The translations under genes were made by a program, and so were the position numbers. Shown one piece after another: positions 11,246-19,437 of a DNA stretch of 33,803 nt. How positions within the stretch are numbered: position 1 is the stretch's first letter; each line of letters opens with the position of its first letter. A model generated the notes under the pieces. It was not told the origin of the DNA. It saw only the letters and a list, made by a program, of their open reading frames with translations, and did no database searches. Origin of the DNA: Pseudomonadota bacterium (lineage in GTDB: Bacteria; Desulfobacterota; Desulfobulbia; Desulfobulbales; SURF-16); the NCBI GenBank assembly GCA_018822545.1, contig JAHJKA010000016.1:1-33803 (forward strand), read 5' to 3'.

Positions 11246-11410
11246 CGAGCACGCCTCCTTCTCAAAAATGGAAATCTTGCCTGAAAAAATCCTGTTTTCC
11301 GGAAAACCTCACCGCTATTTTTCCCCAGAAAGGATACCCCGTTCCTCAATAAAAAGTAACCAAGCTAAATCGTTGAATTTTTCTCCCAAGTTTTCATAAC
11401 CTCACTATGC

Positions 11411-11424
11411 GGCATAACTTTTGC
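11411..11424 (+). promoter_or_regulatory. Candidate sigma-54 promoter
   Basis: The string GGCATAACTTTTGC has the GG and GC dinucleotides separated by exactly ten bases, as required for -24/-12 promoters, with TTTGCA at the -12 side. It lies about 210 bases upstream of the triple-repeat gene. No activator site was identified, so support is weak. Confidence 0.3.
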
Positions 11425-11546
11425 ATTAAATTAATTGATAACGCTTATGGAATGGTAGTTTCAGCCGCACTAATAGCAATTTATTTAAAGAGCGAGCAGA
11501 AACGGATCAACCACCTGCCCTGAGTGGACCTGGAGGTGATCAAAAA

Positions 11547-11603
11547 ATGGCGCAAGGAGGACGGGCTCTAACACAACACAGTTGCAGAGGGAGGATGCTT
11601 TAA
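11547..11603 (+). CDS. Possible 18-residue leader peptide
   Basis: A short frame (MAQGGRALTQHSCRGRML) begins ten bases after GGAGGTGATC, an almost perfect match to the complement of the 16S rRNA tail, which is a striking ribosome binding site for so short a frame. It ends 28 bases before the triple-repeat gene, which has its own strong site. It could be a regulatory upstream peptide. Alternatively the same DNA in another frame (ending KKWRKEDGL) is the remnant of a lost gene. Confidence 0.3.
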   Translation: MAQGGRALTQHSCRGRML

Positions 11604-11631
11604 TAACCCATACATAAAAAAGGAGAACAAC

Positions 11632-12129
11632 ATGCGAAATTTCATTCTGGTTGTATTATTATTTAGTGCAATGGTCCTCACCTCAACAGCTTGCATGGCC
11701 GGTACAAGTACTGATGAACAAGGGGCTAAGATGTCCGGGGCAGAACATAAGAAACAGTTTCCCAAGGGCCATGATAGGAGTGCCGGCAAGAACTGCTATT
11801 ATGATGAAGAACATGATGTTTTTCTCTGTCGTTTTGAAATGGATAACAAGACCACTGAACAAGGTGTCATGATGTCCGGGGCAGAACATAAGAAAATGTA
11901 TCCCCAAGGCCATGACAGGAGTGTTGGCAAGAACTGCTATTATGATGAAGAACATGATGTTTTTCTCTGTCCTTTTGTAATGGCTACGAAGACGAGTGAA
12001 CAAGGGGTCATGATGTCTGGGGCAGAACATAAGAAACAGTTTCCCCATGGCCATGGTATGACTGCGGGCAAGAACTGCTATTATGATGAAGAACATGATG
12101 TTTTTCTCTGTCGTTTTGATGTGAAATAG
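11632..12129 (+). CDS. Exported protein of three 47-residue Cys/His-rich repeats, unknown family
   Basis: I do not recognise this 165-residue protein. Residues 1 to about 24 form a signal peptide with a hydrophobic core (FILVVLLFSAMVLTSTACMAG); cleavage after CMA, or lipid attachment at the cysteine, are both conceivable, though the lipobox is poor. The rest is three tandem units starting at E29, E76 and E123. Each reads roughly EQGVMMSGAEHKKQFPKGHD, then GKNCYYDEEHDVFLCRF, with two cysteines ten residues apart plus several histidines and acidic residues. This suggests a disulfide- or metal-stabilised module outside the cytoplasm. The start follows a strong AAAGGAGA site by about seven bases. 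The repeats are nearly identical at DNA level, pointing to recent duplication. The neighbours give no functional hint beyond msrAB, a periplasmic-type oxidative repair enzyme downstream on the other strand. Confidence 0.8.
   Translation: MRNFILVVLLFSAMVLTSTACMAGTSTDEQGAKMSGAEHKKQFPKGHDRSAGKNCYYDEEHDVFLCRFEMDNKTTEQGVMMSGAEHKKMYPQGHDRSVGKNCYYDEEHDVFLCPFVMATKTSEQGVMMSGAEHKKQFPHGHGMTAGKNCYYDEEHDVFLCRFDVK
11716..12126 (+). repeat. Three tandem 141-base coding repeats
   Basis: Units start at 11716, 11857 and 11998, the last truncated to 129 bases by the stop codon. A 46-base block in each (11785-11830, 11926-11971, 12067-12112) is identical in all three copies, including synonymous positions, while the rest varies. 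That indicates recent duplication or gene conversion. Confidence 0.92.
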
Positions 12130-12268
12130 GCCTAATTGTAATGACAGGGCATTAAATAGAGAGCCAACCTTTTTTGCTTTCTCGGGTCAAGTTTCGAATA
12201 TTGTATAAAGAGGGAAGAAGCAATCAAGGTGCATCATTCACCTCATGGTTTAAATCTCCTCTCGAACC

Positions 12269-12385
12269 CCATAACTCACAAAAAAAGCCTCGATTCTTCC
12301 AAGAACCGGGGCTTTTTTGCGCGTATTTTTTATCTTTTCAAAAAGAGATTCCTAGGGCTCAGGCAGCCACCATTCGCATCCCCCC
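12269..12385. repeat. Imperfect direct repeat, copy 2
   Basis: Second copy of the element described at 11130-11245, about 1.14 kb away, in the same orientation. It contains a well-formed bidirectional terminator and ends with AGGCAGCCACCA just before the msrAB stop. Confidence 0.6.
12279..12318. terminator. Bidirectional terminator between convergent genes
   Basis: AAAAAAGCCTCGATTCTT pairs with AAGAACCGGGGCTTTTTT over 18 positions, two of them G-U or mismatched depending on strand, with a very short loop and A/T tracts on both sides. It separates the triple-repeat gene (+) from msrAB (-) and can serve both. Confidence 0.85.
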
Positions 12386-12392
12386 GCAATAC

Positions 12393-13427
12393 CTACTTGT
12401 CAAAAATCGATAGATACTCCCCATAGCCCTCTTCCACCAGTTTGTCCTTGGGGACAAAGCGCAGGGCCGCCGAGTTCATGCAGTAGCGCAAACCCGTGGG
12501 CTTGGGGCCGTCGTTGAAGACATGGCCGAGATGGCTGTCGCTTGTGGCGCTGCGGACCTCGGTGCGCTTTGACCACAGACTGTGGTCCTCCACCTCTTGA
12601 ATGGCCTCCGGCTTCAGGGGCCTGCTGAAGCTGGGCCAGCCCGTGCCCGACTCATACTTATCTGTGGAGCTAAACAGCGGGTCGCCGGAGACGATATCCA
12701 CATAGATGCCTTCAGCCTTGTTGTCCCAATAGGCATTGGCAAAGGGCGGTTCCGTGCCGTTTTCCCGTACCACCTTGTACTGCAGGGCAGTGAGGCTTTT
12801 ACGCAAGGCCTCCTCACTGGTGTCACCTCCTTTCGCCCAGATCGGCTTCAGGAACTGGTCACGGCCTGAGCGGGATCGGTATTGTGTATACCGAGTGGGG
12901 TTATTTTTGTAATAATCCTGATGATACTCCTCGGCCGGATAGAAGGGTTGGGCCGGCAGGATGGGGGTGACAATCTTTTTGCTGTAGCGCCCGCTTTTGT
13001 CCAGGGCGTCACGTGAGGCCAGGGCCAGGAGGCGCTGCTCTTCACTATGATAGAAGATGGCGGTGGAGTACTGGCTGCCGCGATCGACAAACTGGCCATC
13101 CTTATCAGTGGGATCCACCTGACGCCAGAAGAGGTCGAGAATCTGCTCATAGCTGACCTGCTGCGGGTCATACATCACCTGGATCACCTCCATATGACCG
13201 GTGGTGCCGCTGCAGACCTCTTCATAGGACGGGTTCGCCGTGTTGCCGCCGCTATAACCGCTGATTACGGTGGTGACGCCCATCATTTTTTTAAAGGCGG
13301 CCTCCATGCACCAGAAGCAGCCGCCGGCAAAGGTCGCTTTTGCAAGGCGTTTCCCGACCTTTATTGATAAGGGCAGGGCGAGCAGAACGAGCAGGGAGGA
13401 ACGTAGTTTTTTTGATAAACCAATCAT
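12393..13427 (-). CDS. msrAB: Fused peptide methionine sulfoxide reductase MsrA-MsrB, membrane/export targeted
   Basis: Repairs oxidised methionine in proteins: MsrA acts on the S and MsrB on the R sulfoxide. Residues 1-25 hold a basic-hydrophobic segment ([17 protein letters not shown]), probably a signal or anchor that places the enzyme in the periplasm. The MsrA domain begins with the catalytic motif GCFWC (Cys37). The MsrB domain starts near residue 205 and carries [22 protein letters not shown] and the catalytic RYCMNS (Cys316). The CxxC pairs that bind zinc in many MsrB proteins are absent ([16 protein letters not shown]), which is known for one MsrB subgroup. The ATG at 13427 follows GAGGAAG by nine bases. 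It is divergent from pstS across the PhoB-box region. Fused secreted Msr enzymes exist elsewhere (Neisseria PilB also carries an extra thioredoxin domain, absent here). Confidence 0.94.
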   Translation of the reverse strand: MIGLSKKLRSSLLVLLALPLSIKVGKRLAKATFAGGCFWCMEAAFKKMMGVTTVISGYSGGNTANPSYEEVCSGTTGHMEVIQVMYDPQQVSYEQILDLFWRQVDPTDKDGQFVDRGSQYSTAIFYHSEEQRLLALASRDALDKSGRYSKKIVTPILPAQPFYPAEEYHQDYYKNNPTRYTQYRSRSGRDQFLKPIWAKGGDTSEEALRKSLTALQYKVVRENGTEPPFANAYWDNKAEGIYVDIVSGDPLFSSTDKYESGTGWPSFSRPLKPEAIQEVEDHSLWSKRTEVRSATSDSHLGHVFNDGPKPTGLRYCMNSAALRFVPKDKLVEEGYGEYLSIFDK

Positions 13428-13478
13428 AGTCGCTTTCTTCCTCTGAGATTACGGGGATTTTATTTTTCACGGTAATTT

Positions 13479-13506
13479 TTAACACAATCTTAACATTTGC
13501 CTGTCA
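13479..13506 (+). promoter_or_regulatory. PhoB-box-like repeats, cluster 1
   Basis: Three hexamers spaced exactly 11 bases apart, TTAACA (13479), TTAACA (13490) and CTGTCA (13501), resemble the 11-base-periodic Pho box (CTGTCAT-like units). They lie in the intergenic region between msrAB and pstS, 52 bases upstream of msrAB. Confidence 0.6.
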
Positions 13507-13581
13507 TAGTCATTTTATCTATATTTAAAGGGTGATTGCTACACAGTCTGTCTGGTTCTATTTAGTTCACCTCACAAAAGC

Positions 13582-13609
13582 CTGATCATATTTTAACATT
13601 TTCTTAACA
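13582..13609 (+). promoter_or_regulatory. PhoB-box-like repeats, cluster 2
   Basis: CTGATC (13582), TTAACA (13593) and TTAACA (13604) again run at an 11-base period. TATCAA at 13622, about a dozen bases after the box, could be the -10 of a PhoB-activated pstS promoter. With phoB encoded in the same operon, autoregulation under phosphate limitation is likely. Confidence 0.62.
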
Positions 13610-13704
13610 TGGACCCGGCATTATCAAGCCATACTGTTTAATTTATGGGCCTTACGCGCCCTCAAGGCATCTTGCCGTCACATTAGATAATAGGGAGAAA
13701 ATCC

Positions 13705-14685
13705 ATGAAGTCCTTTATCCGCCCCCTTGCCTATGCAGCTCTTTTTTGCTCGGCAGCCCTTACCTCTGTACAAACCGCCTCTGCCGGGATCGAGGTTGAC
13801 CCCAATATCAAGATGTATGAGAGCACCAGCGGTGTTTCCGGAAATCTTGACTCCATCGGTTCCGATACCCTTAATAACCTGATGACCTATTGGGCTGAAT
13901 CATTCCGGAAAAAATATCCCAATGTCAAAATTCAGGTGGAAGGCAAGGGTTCCTCCACAGCGCCTCCGGCCCTTATTGCCGGCACCGCTCAACTTGGCCC
14001 CATGTCCCGGACCATGAAAAATGTGGAAGAGGACAAGTTTGAGAAGAAGTATGGCTTTAAGCCCACCAAGATCGGTGTGGCCCTGGATTCTCTGGCCGTT
14101 TATGTCCACAAAGACAACCCAATTGAGTCCATGTCGCTGCCTCAGGTTGACGCCATCTTCTCCAAGACCAGAAAGGGCGGTATGGCTGATATCTCCACCT
14201 GGGGTCAGCTTGGCTTGCACGGCGCTTGGCAGCAGTCCCCGTTGAGCATCTACGGCCGTAATTCCGCATCAGGGACCTATGGTTACTTCAAGGAAAAGGC
14301 CCTGTTCAAGGGTGATTTTAAAGATACGGTCAAGGAGCAGCCGGGTTCCGCTTCTGTTGTTATGGGTGTTACCGAGGACAAGGCTGCCATTGGTTATTCC
14401 GGTATCGGTTACCGGACCTCCGGGGTCAAACCTCTGGCCCTTGCCAAAAAGGATGGCGAACAGGCCTATGTCCCTGATTACGACAATGTCTTGAGCGGTA
14501 AATACCCGCTGTCCCGGACCCTGTTTATTTATGTGGTCAAGGAGCCCAATAAGCCCCTGCCCACCCTTACCAAGGAATTTTTGAAGTTCGTGCTCTCCAA
14601 GGAAGGTCAGGAAATCGTGGTTAAGGACGGCTATCTGCCCCTGCCTGCCAAGGTTGTTGAAAAACAACTGGCGAACCTCGAGTAG
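13705..14685 (+). CDS. pstS: Phosphate ABC transporter periplasmic binding protein PstS
   Basis: Captures phosphate in the periplasm and delivers it to PstCA. A clear signal peptide (residues 1-27, cleavage after TASA) precedes the mature protein. Phosphate-binding segments are visible: [14 protein letters not shown] near the N terminus, [24 protein letters not shown], and the [11 protein letters not shown] loop that contacts the ligand. The 326-residue length is normal for the family. The ATG follows GGGAGAAA by about seven bases. It heads the pst operon and is followed by a strong hairpin terminator before pstC, so a higher level of PstS than of the membrane subunits is expected. Expression is probably PhoB-dependent. 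Confidence 0.95.
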   Translation: MKSFIRPLAYAALFCSAALTSVQTASAGIEVDPNIKMYESTSGVSGNLDSIGSDTLNNLMTYWAESFRKKYPNVKIQVEGKGSSTAPPALIAGTAQLGPMSRTMKNVEEDKFEKKYGFKPTKIGVALDSLAVYVHKDNPIESMSLPQVDAIFSKTRKGGMADISTWGQLGLHGAWQQSPLSIYGRNSASGTYGYFKEKALFKGDFKDTVKEQPGSASVVMGVTEDKAAIGYSGIGYRTSGVKPLALAKKDGEQAYVPDYDNVLSGKYPLSRTLFIYVVKEPNKPLPTLTKEFLKFVLSKEGQEIVVKDGYLPLPAKVVEKQLANLE

Positions 14686-14707
14686 TCGGCATAAGATGAT
14701 ATCTTTG

Positions 14708-14748
14708 CCAAGAAGCAGGGGGCGCCTCCTGCTTCTTGGATTTTTTTT
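14708..14748 (+). terminator. Terminator/attenuator between pstS and pstC
   Basis: A perfect 12-bp stem, CCAAGAAGCAGG (14708-14719) with CCTGCTTCTTGG (14728-14739), is followed by a run of eight T. Placed inside the operon, it likely allows partial read-through into pstC and sets the PstS-to-permease ratio. Confidence 0.9.
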
Positions 14749-14791
14749 GCAACCCGCGCTTGCGTTTATTTTACCCGGAGTTTTTTAAGGC

Positions 14792-16993
14792 ATGGATCCA
14801 CGTTTACTGCGCCGAAATAAACAGCTTGATACCCTGGCTCGCCACGTGATCACCGTGGGCGGTGTTGCTGTTATTTTCAGTGTCATTGCAATCTTGTTTC
14901 TCATTTTCAAGGTAACCATCCCCCTTTTCAAGCCAGCTTCCGTCAAGCCGCTCTATACCTTCTCCCACCAGGACCAGCCTGAAAACATTCTGGCTCTTGG
15001 TCTTGACGATTATCAGGAGAATATTTTCACCATTAATCGCCAAGGCCAGCTGCATTTCCAATCTTTACCGGTGGGCAGCCATGATTCCCTTATTGATCTT
15101 GGCAGCGGCGTTGGCAGTTCGGTTAAAGATTTGGCGGTTGTCGGTCCCGATCGTTTTTCTCTGCTCTGGGCTGACGATACCGTATCCCTGGTGAAAATCG
15201 ATTTTCTACCTCAATTTGATAGCCAGGGCAAACGGACCATCGTCCCCTCTGCTGACATTGTTGAGGTCCTTCCTGCTCCGGCTTTGGCATCGCCGGTGGT
15301 CTCCAGCCGCTGTCGTCAGGATTCTGAGGGACGGCTTATTCGGGTTAACCACCACGCCGATAATAGTTTTTCCATCTTTCAACGCACTTCAAGTGAAGAT
15401 CTCTTTGGTGAGGAGACTGTTTCAGAGTTAAGCAGCGCTATTAACCCCTATTTTGAGCAGATCTCAGCCTTTGCCGTAAGCAGTGATGGCCGCATTCTCT
15501 TTGCCGGCACAATGGGCGGCACTCTGTTGCGGTGGGATATAGGTGAGGATATCGTCCTTACTGATACGGTGCCCGCCTTTAAGGAACCGATTACTGCCAT
15601 GACTATGGTGTTCGGCTCTCAGTCCCTGGCCATCGGTACCGACAGCGGCACCCTTTCCACCTGGATGGGGGTTCGTGACAGCGCCGTCAGTGAGACAAAA
15701 AAACTGCGTAAAATCCATAAGTTAAAGACACACGATTCTGCTGTTACCACGATTTTCGCCTCCCAGCGCGATAAGTCCCTTATCTCCCTTGATCGCCAAG
15801 GAATTCTGCATCTTGATCACATGACCAGCGAGCGTCATCTCCTCAACATGCCGGGCTCCCATCTTCTTGCCGCCCTTTCGGGACGAGGTTCCGGCCTTGT
15901 TACCCTGGATAACCTGGGCACTCTGCAGGTCAACACCCTCCTCAACCCCCATCCCGAGGTGAGCTTGAAGACCTTGTTTGGCCAAGTCTGGTATGAGAAT
16001 TACGACTCCCCTGACTATGTCTGGCAGTCTTCGGCTGGCAGTGATGATTTCGAGGCCAAGTTTTCCATTACACCGCTGTTGTTCGGCACCATTAAGGGTA
16101 CCTTTTATGCCATGATTTTTGCGCTGCCTTTGGCCACCTTCGGTGCCGTCTATGTCAGCCAGTTTGCCCCGCCTCACCTGCAACGCATCATTAAACCTTT
16201 GGTTGAGGTCATGGCCTCGGTGCCTTCAGTGGTTATCGGTTTTCTCATTGCTCTGGTCCTTGCCCCTCTCATTGAGGCCCAGATTGTTCCCTTGCTTTTG
16301 AGTTTTCTGTTTCTGCCAGGTGGATTTCTGATCTTTATCGCCTGCTGGCAGTTCGCCCAACGCTTCACCCTGATCCGCGAGCTGCGCCATGGCTATGAAT
16401 TTATTTTAGTGCTGCCCGTTTTGGTCTTAAGCGCTTATCTTTGCTACCTTTTTGGACCCCTGGTTGAAAAGCTGCTCTTTGGTGGTAACTTCAGCCAGTT
16501 TCTCTTTCAAAACACCGGCACCCGTTATGACCAGCGTAACTGCATCATTATCGCCTTTGGTCTCGGTTTTACCGTGATCCCTATTATCTTTTCCATTGCC
16601 GAGGATTCTCTGTCCAATGTCCCCCCTAACCTCACTGCCGCCTCCATGGCCTTAGGTGCCAGTCGGTGGCAGACAGTGTGGCGGGTGATTTTACCCTCGG
16701 CCAGCCCCGGTATTTTTGCCGGAGCCATGATCGGCCTTGGCCGGGCCGTTGGGGAAACCATGATCGTGCTCATGGCCACCGGCAATACGCCTATTATGGA
16801 TCTTTCCATTTTTAATGGGATGCGCACCCTGTCCGCCAATATCGCTGTGGAAATTCCTGAGGCCCCAGTGGACAGCACCCTGTACCGTGTTCTTTTTCTC
16901 TGTGCGGTACTCCTCTTTATCATGACCTTTATGGTGAATACCGGCGCTGAACTTGTGCGTGAACGACTCCGAAAAAAATATGCCCGGTATTGA
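14792..16993 (+). CDS. pstC: Phosphate ABC transporter permease PstC, long form
   Basis: One of the two membrane subunits that form the phosphate channel. At 733 residues it is more than twice the length of E. coli PstC (319). Residues 17-40 form a first transmembrane helix; about residues 45-420 are a soluble insert, probably periplasmic, with repeated short beta-strand units such as FAVSSDGRILFAGTMGGTLL and QSLAIGTDSGTLSTW that recall a beta-propeller. The permease core fills the remainder, with the ABC coupling loop MALGASRWQTVWRVILPSA near residue 615 and GLGRAVGETMIVLMATGN after it. Long PstC forms occur in other proteobacteria, so this is an intact family variant. It begins 106 bases after pstS; pstA follows in 24 bases. 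Confidence 0.93.
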   Translation: MDPRLLRRNKQLDTLARHVITVGGVAVIFSVIAILFLIFKVTIPLFKPASVKPLYTFSHQDQPENILALGLDDYQENIFTINRQGQLHFQSLPVGSHDSLIDLGSGVGSSVKDLAVVGPDRFSLLWADDTVSLVKIDFLPQFDSQGKRTIVPSADIVEVLPAPALASPVVSSRCRQDSEGRLIRVNHHADNSFSIFQRTSSEDLFGEETVSELSSAINPYFEQISAFAVSSDGRILFAGTMGGTLLRWDIGEDIVLTDTVPAFKEPITAMTMVFGSQSLAIGTDSGTLSTWMGVRDSAVSETKKLRKIHKLKTHDSAVTTIFASQRDKSLISLDRQGILHLDHMTSERHLLNMPGSHLLAALSGRGSGLVTLDNLGTLQVNTLLNPHPEVSLKTLFGQVWYENYDSPDYVWQSSAGSDDFEAKFSITPLLFGTIKGTFYAMIFALPLATFGAVYVSQFAPPHLQRIIKPLVEVMASVPSVVIGFLIALVLAPLIEAQIVPLLLSFLFLPGGFLIFIACWQFAQRFTLIRELRHGYEFILVLPVLVLSAYLCYLFGPLVEKLLFGGNFSQFLFQNTGTRYDQRNCIIIAFGLGFTVIPIIFSIAEDSLSNVPPNLTAASMALGASRWQTVWRVILPSASPGIFAGAMIGLGRAVGETMIVLMATGNTPIMDLSIFNGMRTLSANIAVEIPEAPVDSTLYRVLFLCAVLLFIMTFMVNTGAELVRERLRKKYARY

Positions 16994-17017
16994 TGTTACT
17001 CCCATGGTGCTTGCTGA

Positions 17018-18616
17018 ATGAAAAAGATAATCCGAAATAAATACTGGCAGGAGGGTGAACCGTTTGTGTGGGGTTCAGCTGCGGCCTTGACCCTTATTCT
17101 CATCCTGACTTTTTCACTGCTTTTTGTCATTTTTCGTAATGGTATTGCCGTGTACTGGCCTAGCTCCCTTGTCTCCTTTGAGATGAATGATGGTTCGTTG
17201 CATCTTGGTGAGATCGTTCAGGATGCGGACCAGTCTGGACTACATCGCTATCAGGTCAAGATTGCCAACCGTGATCTCTATGGCCTTGATTTTAAGTGGC
17301 TTGACAACACCGACATCAAGAACATGTCATTTCCTGTTGAGGCGGTTCTCCTTGAACGGCAGGAATACGGCAATTTTCACGGCTTTTTAACCACTCTCAA
17401 TCTTCCCACCCTCAATATTGAAGAGGATTCTCTCTGGCTTCGCTTTAAATCCGCCTTGGAGGCCTTAGGTCCTGACATCGCCAAGATTGACGAGACCCAG
17501 TCCGAGCTTAATGCCCTGAATTATCGGCTGGAAGCCGTGGATGCCCAAATTGCTGACCGTCTTTCCCAAGGTGGTGCGGTTGCCCCTGATTTAACTGTTC
17601 TTCATGACAAAAAAGTTGCCCTCCATCAGCAATTTGAAGAACTGGTTGCCCGCCTCCAAGACCTTGAGTCCACCCTCCAGCAAAACAACGCCGTTTTTAT
17701 CGACGCCAGCGGCCAGGAAAAGGTCATTGCCCTCACCGCCATTGTCCGGGCCTATCAGCCTAATTCAATGTCGGTTCTTGGCAAAACCGGTCTTTATATC
17801 TCAAAGGTCTGGGAGCTGTTTTTTTCAGAGCCCCGGGAATCCAATACCGAAGGAGGTCTTTTTCCTGCCATCTTCGGCACTATTATGCTCATTTTTATCA
17901 TGAGTATTTTCTCCTTTCCCCTTGGGGTATTGGCAGGAATTTATCTTCGTGAGTATGCCAAGGCCGGTTTTCTGGTTCGGTTGGTCCGTATCGCCGTGAA
18001 TAACCTTGCCGGTATCCCCTCCATAGTTTACGGAATCTTTGGATTGGCTTTTTTTGTCTATGGCATTGGCTCCTCCATTGACCAGGTTTTTTTCTCGCAG
18101 CATTTACCGGCGCCCACCTTTGGTACTGGCGGTATTCTTTGGGCCAGCCTCACCCTTGGCCTTCTCACTGTGCCGGTGGTGATTGTTTCCACTGAAGAGG
18201 CCTTGGGCGCTATTCCTAGCGGTCTGCGCGAGTCTTCCTTTGCCCTTGGCTCTACCAAGTTTCAAACTCTGACCCGCATCCTGCTGCCCATGGCTTCTCC
18301 CGGCATTATGACCGGTTTTATCCTGGCCATGGCCCGGGCTGCCGGTGAGGTTGCGCCGCTGATGATTACCGGTGTGGTCAAGCTGGCACCCTCCCTGCCC
18401 TTGGATGGGAATTTCCCCTTTTTCCATCTTGACCGGAAATTCATGCATCTTGGTTTTCATATCTACGACATCGGTTTCCAGTCACCCAATGTGGAGGCTG
18501 CTAAACCCATGGTTTTTGTCACCACCCTGCTTTTACTTGCCATCGTTATTGCCATGACCAGCTCTGCCATTGTCCTGCGCAACAAGATGAAAAAGAAATT
18601 TGCTGTTACCCATTGA
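17018..18616 (+). CDS. pstA: Phosphate ABC transporter permease PstA, long form
   Basis: Second membrane subunit of the phosphate transporter, 532 residues against 296 in E. coli. After a first transmembrane helix (about residues 20-45) comes a soluble region of roughly 230 residues. It includes a predicted coiled coil (DETQSELNALNYRLEAVDA through ELVARLQDLESTLQQ, about residues 155-225). The permease core begins near residue 285 (FGTIMLIFIMSIFSFPLGVLAGIYLREYA) and has the coupling loop FALGSTKFQTLTRILLPMA and MARAAGEVAPLMITG. PstC and PstA have both gained extra domains in the same place, after helix 1, and these may contact each other or PstS. The ribosome binding site is weak, suggesting translational coupling to pstC. 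Confidence 0.93.
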   Translation: MKKIIRNKYWQEGEPFVWGSAAALTLILILTFSLLFVIFRNGIAVYWPSSLVSFEMNDGSLHLGEIVQDADQSGLHRYQVKIANRDLYGLDFKWLDNTDIKNMSFPVEAVLLERQEYGNFHGFLTTLNLPTLNIEEDSLWLRFKSALEALGPDIAKIDETQSELNALNYRLEAVDAQIADRLSQGGAVAPDLTVLHDKKVALHQQFEELVARLQDLESTLQQNNAVFIDASGQEKVIALTAIVRAYQPNSMSVLGKTGLYISKVWELFFSEPRESNTEGGLFPAIFGTIMLIFIMSIFSFPLGVLAGIYLREYAKAGFLVRLVRIAVNNLAGIPSIVYGIFGLAFFVYGIGSSIDQVFFSQHLPAPTFGTGGILWASLTLGLLTVPVVIVSTEEALGAIPSGLRESSFALGSTKFQTLTRILLPMASPGIMTGFILAMARAAGEVAPLMITGVVKLAPSLPLDGNFPFFHLDRKFMHLGFHIYDIGFQSPNVEAAKPMVFVTTLLLLAIVIAMTSSAIVLRNKMKKKFAVTH

Positions 18617-18637
18617 TTTATTTAGGCGATCATACTT

Positions 18638-19426
18638 ATGAATACTGCTAGACAGGCGATTATTGCCATTGATGACCCCATCGTCCAGGTGAAGGATCTT
18701 TCCCTTTTTTATGGTCAGTCGCAGGCCCTTTTTAATCTCAACTTTGATATTCCGCGCAAGCAGGTTACCGCCCTTATCGGACCGTCCGGCTGTGGCAAGT
18801 CAACCTTTATTCGCTGTATTAACCGGATGAATGATCTCATTGACGGCCTCCATACCACGGGCTCTATTGCCCTTGATGGTCAGGATATCTTTGATCGCTC
18901 CGTTGATGTCATTGACCTTAGGCGCCGGGTGGGTATGGTTTTTCAGAAATCAAACCCCTTTCCTAAGTCCATTTATGAGAATGTAATTTTCGGTATGCGC
19001 ATTGGCGGGGTAAATGAAAAACCTGTTCTCGATGAAACCGTGGAGAAATCCCTGCGGCGTGCCGCCCTTTGGGATGAGGTCAAGGACCGCCTGCATCAAT
19101 CAGCCATGGGCCTGTCGGGCGGCCAGATGCAGCGTCTCTGTATCGCACGGGCCATTGCCGTTTCTCCAGAAATTGTTCTCATGGATGAACCCTGCTCGGC
19201 CCTGGATCCCAAGTCCACCGCCCATATTGAGGAGCTTATCCGTGATTTGAACGGCGAATACACCATTATTATCGTCACCCATAATATGCAGCAGGCTTCC
19301 CGTATTTCCGACTATACCGCCTTCCTCTATGAGGGAGAGTTGATTGAATATGGCCTTACCAAAAAGGTTTTTACCGTCCCTGTGAAAAGGGCTACAGAAG
19401 ATTATATTACTGGCCGTTTCGGCTGA
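18638..19426 (+). CDS. pstB: Phosphate ABC transporter ATP-binding protein PstB
   Basis: The ATPase that drives PstCA. All ABC motifs are intact: Walker [10 protein letters not shown] (48-56), Q-loop [16 protein letters not shown], signature LSGGQMQR, Walker [13 protein letters not shown] and the H-loop [10 protein letters not shown]. The FQKSNPFP form is characteristic of PstB. The length of 262 residues is normal. It lies 21 bases after pstA and 11 before phoU. Confidence 0.97.
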   Translation: MNTARQAIIAIDDPIVQVKDLSLFYGQSQALFNLNFDIPRKQVTALIGPSGCGKSTFIRCINRMNDLIDGLHTTGSIALDGQDIFDRSVDVIDLRRRVGMVFQKSNPFPKSIYENVIFGMRIGGVNEKPVLDETVEKSLRRAALWDEVKDRLHQSAMGLSGGQMQRLCIARAIAVSPEIVLMDEPCSALDPKSTAHIEELIRDLNGEYTIIIVTHNMQQASRISDYTAFLYEGELIEYGLTKKVFTVPVKRATEDYITGRFG

Positions 19427-19437
19427 TGAGGTGAGTT

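Larger units (their letters stand above)
10832..11631. other. 800-base gene-poor stretch with repeats and a leader region
   Basis: No convincing protein gene. It contains a hairpin-forming repeat-like block (about 11030-11075), the first copy of a direct repeat (11130-11245), then A/T-rich DNA with a candidate sigma-54 promoter near 11411 and a short leader reading frame just before the triple-repeat gene. Short open frames at 10905-11090 and on the opposite strand at 10862-11146 have no recognisable domain and low-complexity composition. Confidence 0.6.
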
